The translations under genes were made by a program, and so were the position numbers. From NCBI GenBank assembly GCA_951799445.1, contig OX637292.1:14449296-14513295 (forward strand): 64,000 nucleotides of DNA, written 5' to 3'. The DNA comes from Pseudisothecium myosuroides. Taxonomy: Eukaryota > Streptophyta > Bryopsida > Hypnales > Lembophyllaceae. Under the pieces are notes generated by a model. That model saw nothing but the letters and a program-made list of their open reading frames with translations, did no database searches and was not told where the DNA came from. This document shows positions 12,163-24,694 of the stretch, piece after piece. Each line of letters begins with the position of its first letter. The stretch's first letter is position 1.

Positions 12163-15100
12163 TGTGGGCGCAAGATTACCCACCCTTGGTAATAGAGCGA
12201 ACACCGACTAGGTTCTATGCCTTTATCCATTTTTTTAATATATGGGGGTGTTGTGAGCGCGGTCCACTGTGCCTTCCAAGCAATGGATCTTTTTTGCTAA
12301 CGTTTCCTAAGGGTCGTGGATGGCAGCGAATAATTAGTAATGCATGTAGTAACTCACAAGTTAACTGCAATGTTCAGGGTGATGGTGAAATTCTAACTCC
12401 CTAACTATCTATCCTATGTCGAGGGTAGACTGGGTAGTTGGCGTCATTATTAACATCCCTGACTACGTAAAAAGGGGAACCCCTATGTTCCTTCCATGAA
12501 CCTCTAAGACTATCGTGGGTTTTTAAGACTCCACCTAGAAGTTCTACTTCCAAAGACTAACTCTAAAGTTCGACCCTTACTCTAATCTTCAACCTCTAAA
12601 TGAAACTCTAGACTTTTACTCTCTATTCTATTCTAAATTTACCCCTTTTAAATTTAGCTCTACGGTTTTGACTTTTAACTCTAGGTTTTTACTTCTAAAT
12701 TGACTTCGACTCCTACTTCCAAGTTTTAACCTTCTAGAATAATTCTAAGTTTCACTTCTAATTCTATGTCATTATTTCTAAACTACCCTAAGATTTACCC
12801 TCTAAAGTTAACTCTAACTTTTCACTTTGGCTCTAGATTTTTTCTACTAACTCTAAAATTTTACTTCTACTTCTAACTTTTAACTTCTACTTTTAGCTTT
12901 TCACTCTCACTTTTTACTCCCCAATTGACTAAAATTTAACCTTTTAATTTAATCTAAACTTTTGACTTTTGACTTTTGACTTCTACTTCCAAATTTAATC
13001 CTATCGTTTTAATCCTAGATTAGCTCTAAATGTTATACTCCTAAATTTAATTCCAACTTTTAACTCTAGGGTTTTGACTTCTAATTTTAACTCTATTTTT
13101 AACTCAGCAATCTACTTCCTAAGTGGATTCTACTTTTGACCTCTATTTCCTACTCTACTTTTTACTTCCCAAAGTTAACTCCAACTTTCGACCTTTGAAT
13201 TTTAACTTCCCTAATTAAAATCTTAATTTAATCCTAGGTTTTTAACTTGCTATTTGATCTTTAATTTTAATCCTAAATCCTCCCTCTAATCTAATCCTAA
13301 TTTCCGTCCATTGTTTCTTGTGGTTCAATTCTAATTAAAATTCCCCCGTTCTACCCCCTACTGCTTAACTTAGCCTAACGCGGTCAGTTTACGGTCAAAT
13401 CTTAATTATAAGATGTTTTCGGAAACCTCTAGTCCTAATCTATCAACTTTTGAATCTAAACTTCTAATTTTCACTAATCTCGGATGCTAATCACGCTCTA
13501 AGGGCTGATTAGGAAAACAAATGCTAATTAGGGAGAACCGACTAGGATTGGTTTAATGACCCACCTCGTTACTGCTAGTGTTGGAAATGACGTCATCCCC
13601 GTCCACATGCGCGTCCTCGTGCTCCATGGTGGCCACTCGCGATTGTCTTCTTTTATTTTTTTTTTGTGTTATGGTCTTTATTTTATTTTATTAAGGCCCA
13701 CGGCTTAAGTTGTAGAAAAGAAAACGTTACAAGTATGATGTTCTAACCCTTTCCCCCCATTTCCTTCTTTTTTTCTTTCTCTCCTCCTCTTCCTTCTACT
13801 CTCGAACTATTCCACCAACCGTGGTGATGGTGGTCTTACGCTTCTAGTCTCAAACTTTGTGAAGTTTTAATGAGCCTCCTACCCTCTTACGCAACCTTGC
13901 TTTGTGTCATCCTAATCCTCCTCCCAACGGTTGCAAGGAGTTCTTCTAGATTTCCTACCTAATCTCCTAGCTAGGCACTATTTATCGTCTCTCTCCTCTC
14001 CACTCCTATAACACATCCTTTTTCCCTAATTTCCTTCCATTGTGTGTAGGTGTGAGTGGTGATGCAAGTAGGATCGGATGTTTTTGTGCAGGTGGCGTGT
14101 GGAGTGGCAGCTTCTATTTCTATCCCCCCTTTTTGCTATGGTGTTTTTGAAGTTCGAAGTTGAGTTTTTTCCCTCCCCAACTGGATTCCAAAATTTCAGA
14201 CTTTAGAAGATCAAAAAATAAAAAAAAAGGGGTGGTTGGGGCCCCGCAGGGCATCGTCCCGTTTAGTTCTGGAAATCCAAAAATTAGCTCAATTAGCCAA
14301 GCCGATTGGCCCGATGGCTGATGTTCAGTTCAGTCAACCGACCAGCCCGATGCTGATGTTCAGTTCAGTCAACAGACCGCCCAATGTATGCTGGCTGTAT
14401 GGCTGGCTGCTGGCTGGTCTGGTATGCCGGTCCGGTATGGCTGGCTGTATGCTGGCCGGTATGCTGGCCCGGTATGCTACCTGTATGCTGGTTGTGTGCT
14501 GGTCGGTATGCTGGCCCGGTATGCTGGTCTGGGCACTAGCTATCCGTCCAAAAAAAATCCACACAACCGGGTTTCCTTAGGGGAACCCACTAACACAACT
14601 TTAAAATTGGATTTTTAGTAAGTGATTAGGGCTAGGATCGAAGCTTCGCCGTCCGAAGAGTGAGGCCCCAAATTTTAGAGCGGTCACCTAGGCTAAGTGT
14701 TACGGGATGGTCACTCTCTCCCTAGAACTCGTGACCAATCTTGGAAGCTAAACTCTGGACTATCCAAGAAGGTCTTGGAAACTAGACTTTGGAATCTAAG
14801 GCTATGGAGGTTCAAAGCTCCGCCGTAAAATTGGTTTTAACACCGACTTTAGGACTTGTAACACTCCACGGGTTCAAAGCTCCGCCGTCTAAGACTATTT
14901 TAACACACACTATAGGACTTGACGTGGTCACTAGTTCAAAGCTTCGCCGCCGTGGGGGGGTTTCACACAACAAGGGGTATATTAGAAGAAGGTAGAAAAG
15001 ACAAAGTTAAGGAACACACGTGATGAAGCCAAAGCTTCGCCGTTCCGAGGAGGGGTCCACGCAACAAGGGAAGTATTAGAAGAAGGTAAAAAAGACAAAG

Positions 15101-16989
15101 TTAAAGAATACACGTGACAAAGCCAAAGCTTCGCCGTCCCGAGGGGGGGTCCACACAACAAGGGAAGTATTAGAAGAAGGTAAAAAAGACAAAGTTAAAG
15201 AACACACGTGACAAAGCCAAAGCTTCGCCGTCCCGAGGGGGGGTCCACACAACAAGGGAAAGATTAGAAGAGGATGAGAATACACAAGTGAGGGAAACAA
15301 CACGGTTAGGACACGTAAAGACACACAACTTCACAAGCTAAAGGCCCCCCAAAGCGGCATCGCCAAGGTACGGTGGGGGGTGACTTTAGGATTAGGACAA
15401 GACACCAAAAGACTCCTAAACTCACAAGTTAGATCACAAAGGAACTACAAGAGAGAAACGAGGGCTCTTAACTCGTAACGAAGGTATAACAAACGCACAA
15501 GAAGTACACAAGGCAAGATAGAAGGACCCCCTAAGGACCTTCAGAGCTTGAAATCTAGCAACAACGGAGCAAAAAGTGCTCCAAAAACACCGTAGAGGTT
15601 TTTGGCTTCAAACGCCAAAATATCCAAAGCAAATTGGACCCACGGACCCAAACAAAAGTGAGGGGGTGTTTTAGAGAGAGAAATGGGGCCCTTATATAGG
15701 TTTCCCAAGGGCTCACCCCTCTCTCTAAAGCTCTAAGGTAACCTTATCAACGGGGATTTTCATCCTCATCCTCAAAGATTTTCATCCTACATCCTAAATT
15801 TCTACTTCTACCATCTATGCTGGACCAACATCTTAACTTTTGGAGATTAGCTGCAATCGCCGAACGGATTGCGCCGTTGGATCCAGAATGCCGTGTTTAG
15901 TCCTAGATCCCTCCACCCCTCGTACTGAGGCCAAAAACCCATCGTAGGCTAATTTAGTTTAAAAACCAAATCGTGGTAAAATCCTAGATCTTGGGGGTCT
16001 CCTATTTTGAGAAATGTGAATAGCCTAGGGTCTCCGGTAGGTGCGAGAGAGTCGGGAAGGACTTTTGGTTGACTTCGTTTCGCCATCATATGGGCCCGGG
16101 ATGCCGGTCAACGCGGCGGGGACCTCGCCACGTGGTTAATTCCCGAGGAATCTCGCCGGTTCGGGTACTTGCCGCTATCGGAATGTCGTGAAACTTCACG
16201 GAGCGCATTATTAACATAAAACAAGCTAGTCTAATTTTTAGTGAGATTTTATTGTAACCTGGGTAATTTCCATGAAATTCCCGTTGGAGGTTAGGAGGGT
16301 TGACCACCCGGAAAAGGTTCTTCTAGAAGTCGGAAGATGCCGGGATTTTTTCCGTGACCTCTCAGGGAGTCGCATGAAAGACGTGCGGGTGCGTTTCTGT
16401 ACCTGGCACGATTGGTCAATGGAGACTAAAACTGGACATCTCCTTAAATTAGCGACGGTGCGGGAATCTTTTGCAGGTGGAGGAATCTTGGCGAACCGAT
16501 TTCGCCGTTGGACTCCTGGCATGGGATTCACCCTAGAACACCATCCTTGGGTTGTAGATTCCTCCACGGGCCCGATCTTGCGTGAGTGGCTCTTGCATGC
16601 TAACAATCGGGATTTTGGGAATTCGTCGATCTAATGGGGAATTCTAAATCTAACTCTAGGACCCGACCTAGTGGCCTCGCTGTGGATCCCTCGGACCGAC
16701 CTAGCCATGAATTGCCACATTCATGGTGGGATTTAGCCCTTTTGGGGCTGTGTGACTCGAATCCTCCAAATCTAACCTTTTTCGTTATTTTTATACTATT
16801 TTTAGACAAGGTTTGAGGGATTCTAAGTAAAAAACACAAATCTAGACCAAATACTATAATGGGTATGACACAACCCTATTTCGGTTCTACACTCTTTTTA
16901 TGGATTTTTCTATACTTTTATCAACTTTAAATTGCAAATTTCCAAAAAAATAATTCTACGAGTCCCAAGTGACAAAATGGGAGCTTACA
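12163..16989 (-). mobile_element. Solo LTR (copy C, 4.8 kb) nested in copy B
   Basis: Reverse-oriented LTR, reading TGTGGGCGCAAG at 12163 and ending GAGCTTACA at 16989. The target duplication gatga lies at 12158-12162 and 16990-16994, and copy B is continuous across the insert. It contains the complement of the TATA box at 15692-15698, three to four GACGGCGAAGCTTTG-type tandem units (about 14940-15260), a TATGCTGGC minisatellite (14380-14540), the mini-exon at 13565-13627, and a pyrimidine-rich (reverse-complement) tract at 12540-13330. It is a solo LTR and is younger than copy B. Confidence 0.88.
13565..13627 (-). CDS. LTR-encoded leader exon (copy C)
   Basis: On the minus strand, gccaccATGG starts MEHEDAHVDGDDVISNTSSN then E, followed by the donor GTGGGT. 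The frame is open and identical in length to the other four copies. It is orphaned in a solo LTR. Confidence 0.5.
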
Positions 16990-18758
16990 GATGAGGATGG
17001 AAATCCCTGTTGATAAGGTTACCTTAGAACTCTAGAGGGAGGGGTGAGCCCTTGGAAACCTATATAAGGGCCTCATTTCTCTCTCTAGAAGACCCCCAAT
17101 TCTTGTTTTGGGTCCGTGGGTCCAAGTTATTTTGGATATTTTGGCGTTTGAAGCCAAAAACCTCTACGGTGTTTTCGAAGCACTTTTGGCTCCATTGTTG
17201 CTTATTTTCAAGCTTTGAAGGTCCTTGGGGGTCCTTCTACCTTGCTTTGTGTACTGTTTTGTGAAGTTTTTGGTACCTTGTTGTAAGTGGAGAGCCTTTC
17301 TCTCTCTTGTACGTGTTGTGATCTAACTTGTGAAGCTAAGAGTCTTTTTTTGTATCTTGCACTAATCCTAAAGTCACCCCCCACCGTACCTTGGCGATGC
17401 CGCTTTGGGGGGCTTTTAGCATGTGAGCTTTGTGTTGCTACGTGGTCTAACTTGTGTGTTTTCTCTTTGTGTTTTTTCTTACACCCTCTTCTAATATTCT
17501 CCTCGTTGAGTGGACCTCCCTCTGGGACGGCGAAGCTTTGAACCTCCTTGTATATGTTTTGCTAAGTTTCTTCCAAATCCTCTTCTAATCTTCTACTTGT
17601 TGAGTGGACCCCCCTCCGGGACGGCGAAGCTTTGGACCTCCTTGTACATATTTTGTTAAGGTTCTTCCAAACCCTCTTCTAATCTTCTATTTGTTGAGTG
17701 GACCCCCCTCCGGGACGGCGAAGCTTTGACCCTGTGTTTTTTTTTTAAAGATTTAGTTTTCCCTTTTCTAAAGTCTCTCTCCTTGTGTGGTCCCCCCTTG
17801 GAAACGGCAAAGCTTTGAACTAGTGACAAAGTAGAAGTCCTAAAGCGTGTGTTAAAAGTGTAGACGGCGAAGCTTTGAACCCATGGGGTGTCAAGAAGTC
17901 CTAAAGTTGGTGTTAAAACCAATTTGACGGCGAAACTTTGCACCTACCCCGTGTTTAGTTCCAAAGTCTAGTTTCCAAGACCTTTGTGGAAACCTCCAGA
18001 GTTTAGTTTCCAAGATATAATCAGCATACAGCCCAGCAACATCAGGACCAGCATACAGCCCAGCAACATCGTGACCAGCATACAACAGCAACATCAGGAG
18101 CCAGCGGAAAAAATAAAACATATTAATAAAAAAATTAATTAATTTAATTAATTTTTTTGTTAACCAGCCCCCAGCCAGCCAGCCGGGAGGCAGGTAGGCA
18201 GGCTCGGTGGTCCAGCATCCGGTTCAGATCGGTTGCCCCCTTTTTTTTGAACTCAATTTTTGGTCTTTTGGTTTCTGGTTTTTGGGTTCTTTCAAACTAA
18301 AACAAAAATCAAAACTAAAACACAACAAAGATGTGGGACTAACCTATTACTAGCTAGGGGAGGAGTAGGATTAGGGTCTAAACCAAAAAAGGAGAAGGGA
18401 GAAAAGAGCGGAGCACCACCGTACCTGCACACAAAATTGTTTCCTCTCACCACTCACACCTACACACAATGGAAGGAGATTAGGAGAGAAGGAGAAGAAG
18501 TAGGCGAAGGAAGGTGAGAGACAATAAATAGTGACCTAGGTTTAGGATAGGTAGGCTTTAGGAAGAAATCTTGGGAATTTGTGGTGACCGTTGAGAGGAG
18601 GATTAGGATGACACAAAGGCAAAATTGTGTAAGAGGATAGTTGGCATCTTAATACCTCCTTGAAGTTTGAGACCATAGTGTAAGACTCATAAAAGCTTAG
18701 GTGGAATAGTGATAGTGTAGAAGAAGGAGGAAGAAAGAAAAGAAAGGAGGAAGGGAAA

Positions 18759-19180
18759 TGTATTTCAAAAAATTTAAGAGCAAGAAGTGATAAATTTGAT
18801 ATAGGATTGTGTAAGGAAAAAATATAGAAGTTCAAAATGATATAAACATTCATGTAGGATTCATGAACATAGTAATATATCATGGTCTTTATTTTTTAAT
18901 TTACAAAAATTCTAATGATTGGGTAAAATTTCCTTCAAAATAAAAATAAAGCATTCACATAAACAAATCCATGACAACTCATATTCAAGGCGACTAAAAT
19001 ATAGGACACATTTCATTCCCAATTTTTTTTTTGCGAACAGAAGAAGTTCAAATGGATTCAAAAGGAAAATATTATATTTCATAGCATAGGAGTTGTCATA
19101 GTTCATGTTTAATGGCTCTACAGTTTTTAGTTATTCAACCTACAGCAGCGGATGTCTTTACTTAGCGGGATTTTTTTTTG
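18759..19180. other. AT-rich DNA after the broken LTR, nothing recognised
   Basis: The break point at 18758 is followed by 'tgtatttcaaaaaattt' and AT-rich sequence without convincing ORFs, splice-site pairs or repeats shared with the rest of the window. It may be unrelated DNA joined by a deletion. Confidence 0.4.
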
Positions 19181-20430
19181 CTCCTCGTTCCAATTTTTGA
19201 AGTGGAGGTCCAAATTCGAGGAGCTCATGGGTTTCAAAAGTTTCCCACATTTGCAACTTCTACATACTTTTATATTTCCTCCTCGTTCCAATTTCATGAC
19301 TTTAAACTTAAGTTCTTTTTAATTTAAAGTATAGCAAAGGATGACCGGTATTTGCTTTTTGTTTTCCTTTTTAATTTAAGAAAAAAAGGGGCAAATTAGA
19401 GGAGCTCATGGGTTTCAAATGTTTCCCACATTTGCAACTTCTACATATTTTTATATTTCCTCCTCGTTCCAATTTCTTGACTTTAGAGTTCTATTTAATT
19501 TAAAGTACAGGGAAGCCGGATGGATATTTGTTTTTTGTTTTCCTTTTTAATTTAAGAAAAAAAGGGGCAAAGTAGAAGAGCTCATGGGTTTCAAATGTTT
19601 CCCACATTTGCAACTTCTACATATTTTTATATTTCCTCCTCGTTCCAATTTCATGACTTTAAAGTTTTATTTAATTGAAAGTACAGCGAAGGATGACCGG
19701 CATTTGTTTTTTGTTTTCCTCTTTAATTTAAGAAAAAAAGGGGCAAATTGGAGGAGCTCATGGGTTTCAAATGTTTCCCACATTTGCAACTTCTACATAT
19801 TTTTATATTTCCTCCTCGTTCCAATTTCATGACTTTAAAGAGTTCTATTTAATTTAAAATACAGGGAAGCCGGATGGGTATTTGTTTTTTGTTTTCCTTT
19901 TTAATTTAAGAAAAAAAGGGGCAAAGTGGAAGAGCTCATGGGTTTCAAATGTTTCCCACATTTGCAACTTCTACATATTTTTATATTTCCTCCTCGTTCC
20001 AATTTCATGACTTTAAAGTTCTATTTAATTGAAAGTACAGCGAAGGATGACCGGCATTTGTTTTTTGTTTTCCTCTTTAATTTAAGAAAAAAAGGGGCAA
20101 ATTGGAGGAGCTCATGGGTTTCAAATGTTTCCCACATTTGCAACTTCTACATATTTTTATATTTCCTCCTCGTTCCAATTTCTTGACTTTAGAGTTCTAT
20201 TTAATTGAAAGTACAGCGAAGCCGGATGGGTATTTGTTTTTTGTTTTCCTTCTTAATTTTAGAAGTGGAGGTCTAAATTGGAGGAGCTCATGGGTTTCAA
20301 ATGTTTCCCACATTTGCAACTTCTACATATTTTTATATTTCCTCCTCGTTCCAATTTCATGACTTTAGAGTTCTATTTAATTTAAAGTACAGCGAAGCCG
20401 GATGGGTATTTGTTTTTTATTTCATTTTTC
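19180..20430 (+). repeat. 176 bp tandem satellite, seven units
   Basis: The phrase gagctcatgggtttcaaa recurs at 19221, 19402, 19578, 19754, 19932, 20108 and 20284 (spacing 181, 176, 176, 178, 176, 176). Two unit variants differ between 'cgaaggatgaccgg' and 'agccggatgggta' and tend to alternate. This suggests that a roughly 352 bp dimer is the higher-order unit. Open frames reading across units are products of the repeat, because the length is not conserved as a multiple of three. Confidence 0.92.
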
Positions 20431-22294
20431 TTTAATTTTCATAGTTTCTTTTGTTGAGGATTTAGAATATTGTCTTTAACATTTTCCACATTTCAAATAT
20501 TCCATATTATTTGTAATTTTTGAAAAATTCATTGCATGCCATGTATAATTATATATTGAATTAATTTTTAACGAATCTGACCCAAACGTAAAGTACAATG
20601 CAAAGAAAGTGGGAAGCAATAAAATTCCGGATTTGTAGATGATATGTACCTAACTCAGTAATACTTATATTAATTATCTCAAAAAACATTGAAGCTATTT
20701 ATTTGTATTTCAATTGTAAGGCTTTGTGAACTTCAATTTCAGGACCATGTGCGGATTGTATTGTAGAGGGTATTTTTTGAAAACTGTTTGCAAGGACTGA
20801 GGGGTGCACTAAATTTGTCTCCTGATGTTTGTACGTATGGTATGAAAGTTATTGAATTTGAAAGTGCTCATTGAAATAATTCTCATGAATTCATATTTCT
20901 ATTGACTTCGAAAAACAGCACGTCAGGGCATACTGATTGTTTGTTAACATTCCAAATATGTACACACTCAAATTTTTTTATGGCCAGGGCGCACGTCTTG
21001 AAAGAATTTATCCATAGCAGTCCTTAAGTTTGGCTCTTATTTTTTTATATTTGATTTCAATTGTAAAAATTAGGGCTCGTCACATAAAACGTCAGTTTCT
21101 TATAGTGAAGTGGATGGGCTGTCGTTGCATGCAAGAGCGCCAGGTACAGCCAAGCTGTTTGGCTGGCCGAGGCTCGATCGCATTGCAGTCTATCATAGAT
21201 TTAATCTTATTTGAATGTCTAAGATGTTCCATTGTTATTCAAAGCTTACTACAGTTGAACAAAGTCATATGCCTATAGTATTATTTTTTAAATTTGGAAG
21301 TAGGTATGGATTAGGAAGAATGACCCCTTGGTTATGTCAAATGTGTAGCAAATTTCGAACTCGTACCAATTGAATGTATTCGTGCAATACGTAAGAAACA
21401 ATAAAAAATTGACCGCAATTACGTTAACCCTTGATTTCAGAGGTCCTAGTAAATTGCCAAAGTCATTCATGTCAATGTCTTCACATTTATGGGAATGTCT
21501 TTACATTTATAAAAATGTCTCTATAATTATTAGAATGTCACTACATTTAAGCAAATGTCACTCACTTCATGAGTTTGTTTGGGAAGTCCTTGTAGCTGTA
21601 TGCCAAAGGATTTCATTTCACACAAGCCTTCAATGAGGATCACCCCTTTTACTCATCAGCTACATCTCATCTCTCACGTAGTGATCCTGAACATGTCATT
21701 TTTCACATGAATTTTGAACTTGCTTATCTTTCATTTAAATTGTATATATTTTCTTTTCACAGCGGTAAATTTATTTAACAATATTGTCAAAGAAGATCAA
21801 AGACATCACCTTCAATAGAATATGAGTTATATTATTTTATACACATACCGTATGTTTGGGTCACATTAATAAGGCCGAAGTTAGACAAAATATTTTTTTT
21901 TTCACATAAAGAATACCATTTGAAAGCCCTTGACAAGGAGGGGAGCACGGGCTTTGTTTCGTAGTGCGTAGACTTATCATAGTAGGGAAGTTATAGACTT
22001 TTGAGGCCTTTTTTAGTTTTAAAATTGACTTGTCCCCCTTTATTTGGTTGTGGCGACATCACAGGACACAATAGTGACTAATGGGATTGGATTTATTTAA
22101 TGTATATGACAGATTTTTTTTTATCCCCTACATGCCCGAGTCACCAGTTTCTGGTATTTCGAGAACTTTGAAGTCAAGTGAAATCCAATGAAGTTGCTAT
22201 TTTTAGTAGTTTAAAATTTTAAAATTACTCTTTTTGAAATCTAGTTTTAGGATCAAGGAGCTGATCTTAAAAATTAATGAAGGATTATGATTTT
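20431..22294. other. AT-rich intergenic DNA
   Basis: No supported gene. A degenerate copy of the GGAAAGCCC...GGGCTTT hairpin repeat lies at about 21925-22085. Short irregular repeats of 'aatgtct(t/c)' occur at 21470-21560. Confidence 0.5.
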
Positions 22295-22520
22295 ATGCCA
22301 TGTTTAACTACTTCTGGACTTTTGAAAGTCTAGAATTAGTAACGGTCATCAAGAGAAAAAAAATGATCATCAGGAAATAATGCAAAACGTAGGGAGATCA
22401 ATAAAAAACATCCAAAGATCTATACAAATATCGTGGCATCCCCCAATGTCATCATCGGGAGATCCCACGATGTTTTGTCCAGAATTCACTGAATAGTCCA
22501 AAAGTAGTTAAATGTGGCAT
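22295..22520. mobile_element. 226 bp MITE sharing ends and palindromes with the DUF7869-type transposon
   Basis: Terminal inverted repeats of 26 bp at 22295-22320 and 22495-22520 match at 23 of 26 positions. They begin ATGCCA and contain TTTAACTACTT and TGGACT. Inside are two imperfect palindromes, atcgtggcatcccccaat (about 22430-22447) and atcgggagatcccacgat (22454-22471), of the type found around DUF7869-type gene copy 2. The right arm matches 63618-63643 at 25 of 26 positions. There is no ORF. The flanks share only T-runs, so the target duplication is unclear. I infer a non-autonomous derivative mobilised by the same transposase. Confidence 0.7.
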
Positions 22521-23094
22521 TTTTGCTATTCAAGATTTTGTGCAAGCATACCCGTTGCAATATTGACTTCTCGTAGTCTTGAAGGCTCTTCGAAATGAGC
22601 CTCAAATACAGTAGATGTTTGAGGAAAAATGACCTTCGAAATTCATTTAAAAAAATTGTAGACTACATTTTGAAAAACCATGAATTGATTGTGGTTGTGC
22701 ATGCTACGCACTTCAACCTCATATTTTTGGAGTGACGATCTTTTTAGAGTTGACATGCAAAAATAGAATTGAAAATTTTTCTTAGTTTTAACACCCTCAT
22801 GATCAAACATTATAATCTTTCAATTTGTACGTGATATTGTTATGTTTTTTCCCCCTATGTGATCTGTAACATGTCTAGTTTCAATATGTAAGGTTACAAT
22901 TCAGAAGAAATTGGTACAACTTATGAAATGTTGACTTTTTGTTCAATTTAGAGCAAACTTCAAGAAGCTACACAGAGGCCTTGGGCATTTAGGGGATAAA
23001 GAGGTACTGTATTTTACAATCCATACCTTTAGTTTGTTTGTTTGTTTTGTTTTGTTTGTATGTCACGTTCAGATCTCTTGGACCGTGCATCCCG

Positions 23095-23690
23095 CGAGGG
23101 TGTGCTTGGTACCGTTGGAAAGCCCTTGATGAGGAGGGGTGCACGGGCTTTCTTTTGTGGCATTTTGGACCTATTGTGGGAAAGTTACGGGATTTTGAGT
23201 TATTTTTGGTTTTTCAAATGAATTCTACTTTTGTTTTGGGTGTGGCAACGGCACAGGGCTACACTAGTCCATACCTTAAGTTTGGTGGTTTGTTTTATTT
23301 GTGACGTTGTGATCTCCCGGACCGTGTGTCCCCCGGTGGCGGGCTTGGTATCATCGGAAAGCCCTCGGCGGGGAGGGGTGCACGGGCTTGGTTTTGAGGC
23401 GTTCCGAACTTGGGGGAGAAGTTATGGATTTTTGAGTTATTTTTTGTTCTTAAGTAATTACTAAATCATGTTAAATTATTTATCTTTTGAACCAAGTGCC
23501 AAATTCTCACGTGCTTGGTACCGTTGGAAAGCCCTCGGCGAGGAGGGATGCATGGGCTTTGTTTTGTGGCATTTGGACCTACGGTGGAAAAGTTGTGGAT
23601 TTCTGAGTTATTTTTTGTTTTTAAAATAACTTTTACTTCTGTTTTGGATGTGGCAATGGCACATGGCTACACTAGTATACAATGAATATC
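23095..23690 (+). repeat. Three degenerate GGAAAGCCC hairpin repeats
   Basis: Units near 23100-23270, 23345-23460 and 23515-23690 each contain 'ggaaagccct', 'gaggaggg.tgca', 'gggctt', 'aagtta/gt' and 'gagttatttttggtt'. The outer two also contain 'tggcaa.ggcaca' and 'ggctacactagt'. GGAAAGCCC and GGGCTTT can pair. A fourth copy is at 21925-22085. The origin is unknown. Confidence 0.6.
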
Positions 23691-23699
23691 ACATGGTCT

Positions 23700-24690
23700 T
23701 ATATTTGAAATTTATCCTTAAAACATTTTCAACTTCTGCATTAGTTTCTCTCATATCACCTTATTTGATGTGTATGGTTTTCATAATTGTAGTTCTACAA
23801 AGTGCAGGGCCAGTCATGGCTCATGTGAATTTTGTACGTACGAAATCGGAACAAAATGTCATGATTTTCGAATTCTTGTAAATCCAGAATTCATGTTTGA
23901 AATATAATCCGAAACCGTTGTTATCACCGTTTCTGTGGAAAAAACGAGGGGAATGTGCCCAACTAATATTACCCGAAAATGTAAGTGGCATAATTACAAC
24001 CTACGGCATTGGATTCCTTTTTTTTGGCTGTGCAGCTACAAAGTCATCCCTGAATCCGGTGATTTTCTATTTTCTGCCGCCATCGGAATATGAGCGTTCA
24101 AAATTAAATTACTCCAATGTAGTTCCCGCCCACGAGTTCCCGCCCACGAGTTCCCACGAGTGAGCCGGTTGTACGCCGTCATCCACTATTCCGAAATTCT
24201 TCTTCACTCTTTCTTGTTGTCTGGATCAACTCGTGTGCGCGTCGGCTTCTTCCTTTCTGTAGTCGAGCAGATCAATTTGAGTTGCAGGTGTAGTCCAATT
24301 ATTGAGTGTATTTGTCATTGATAGATATCGTGGCCGGCGAATCCTAGAAGGAGGATCTCCGATTTGCACAAGCGCTCGCGGTAAACATATGTAGTTATTG
24401 TCATCACATTGTGGGCTCCATTTCTGTTTTTGAATTGATTGCAGATTACGTCTGACTCTGCATGCAGTCCCGAGAGAAGATTGCGTTCAAGAAACGGGTC
24501 CACTGTGGAAAGAGTGCCATAGAGATTGTAGTTTGTGTTGTACAGTATGGTGTACAATTGAATGAGACATCCTGCATCTCATTTTCCCGTCTCTGGAATT
24601 GTTTGTGGAAGTGGAGGTGATGGTTCCTCAGATGTTGGCGCCGGAAATTACGGAATCGTGAACATAATTTTAATGTCCCGCAATTTACGG
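23700..24690. other. Non-coding leader region upstream of DUF7869-type gene 1
   Basis: No supported ORF. It includes a short tandem 'gttcccgcccacga' at about 24122-24160. A less AT-rich segment at 24170-24400 could be a promoter or leader exon of the downstream gene, but nothing fixes a start site. Confidence 0.35.
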
Positions 24691-24694
24691 GATT

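Larger units (their letters stand above)
10939..18758 (+). mobile_element. Truncated giant LTR (copy B), split by copy C
   Basis: The copy starts TGTGAGCTTCC directly in the last exon of the broken gene and follows copy A to 12162. It is interrupted by copy C (12163-16989), resumes at 16990, and runs to about 18758, where homology with copy A stops abruptly at 'aagggaaa'. It has a TATA box at 17061-17067, GACGGCGAAGCTTTG tandem units at about 17480-17940, and a 'ccagcataca' minisatellite near 18020-18100. The mini-exon, purine tract and 3' end are missing. No target duplication can be tested because the right end is lost. Confidence 0.82.

Noticed and set aside
19584..20362. Repeated 82-86 codon ORFs in the 176 bp satellite
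   Set aside because: Products of the repeat period, low complexity, no start context or splice sites.
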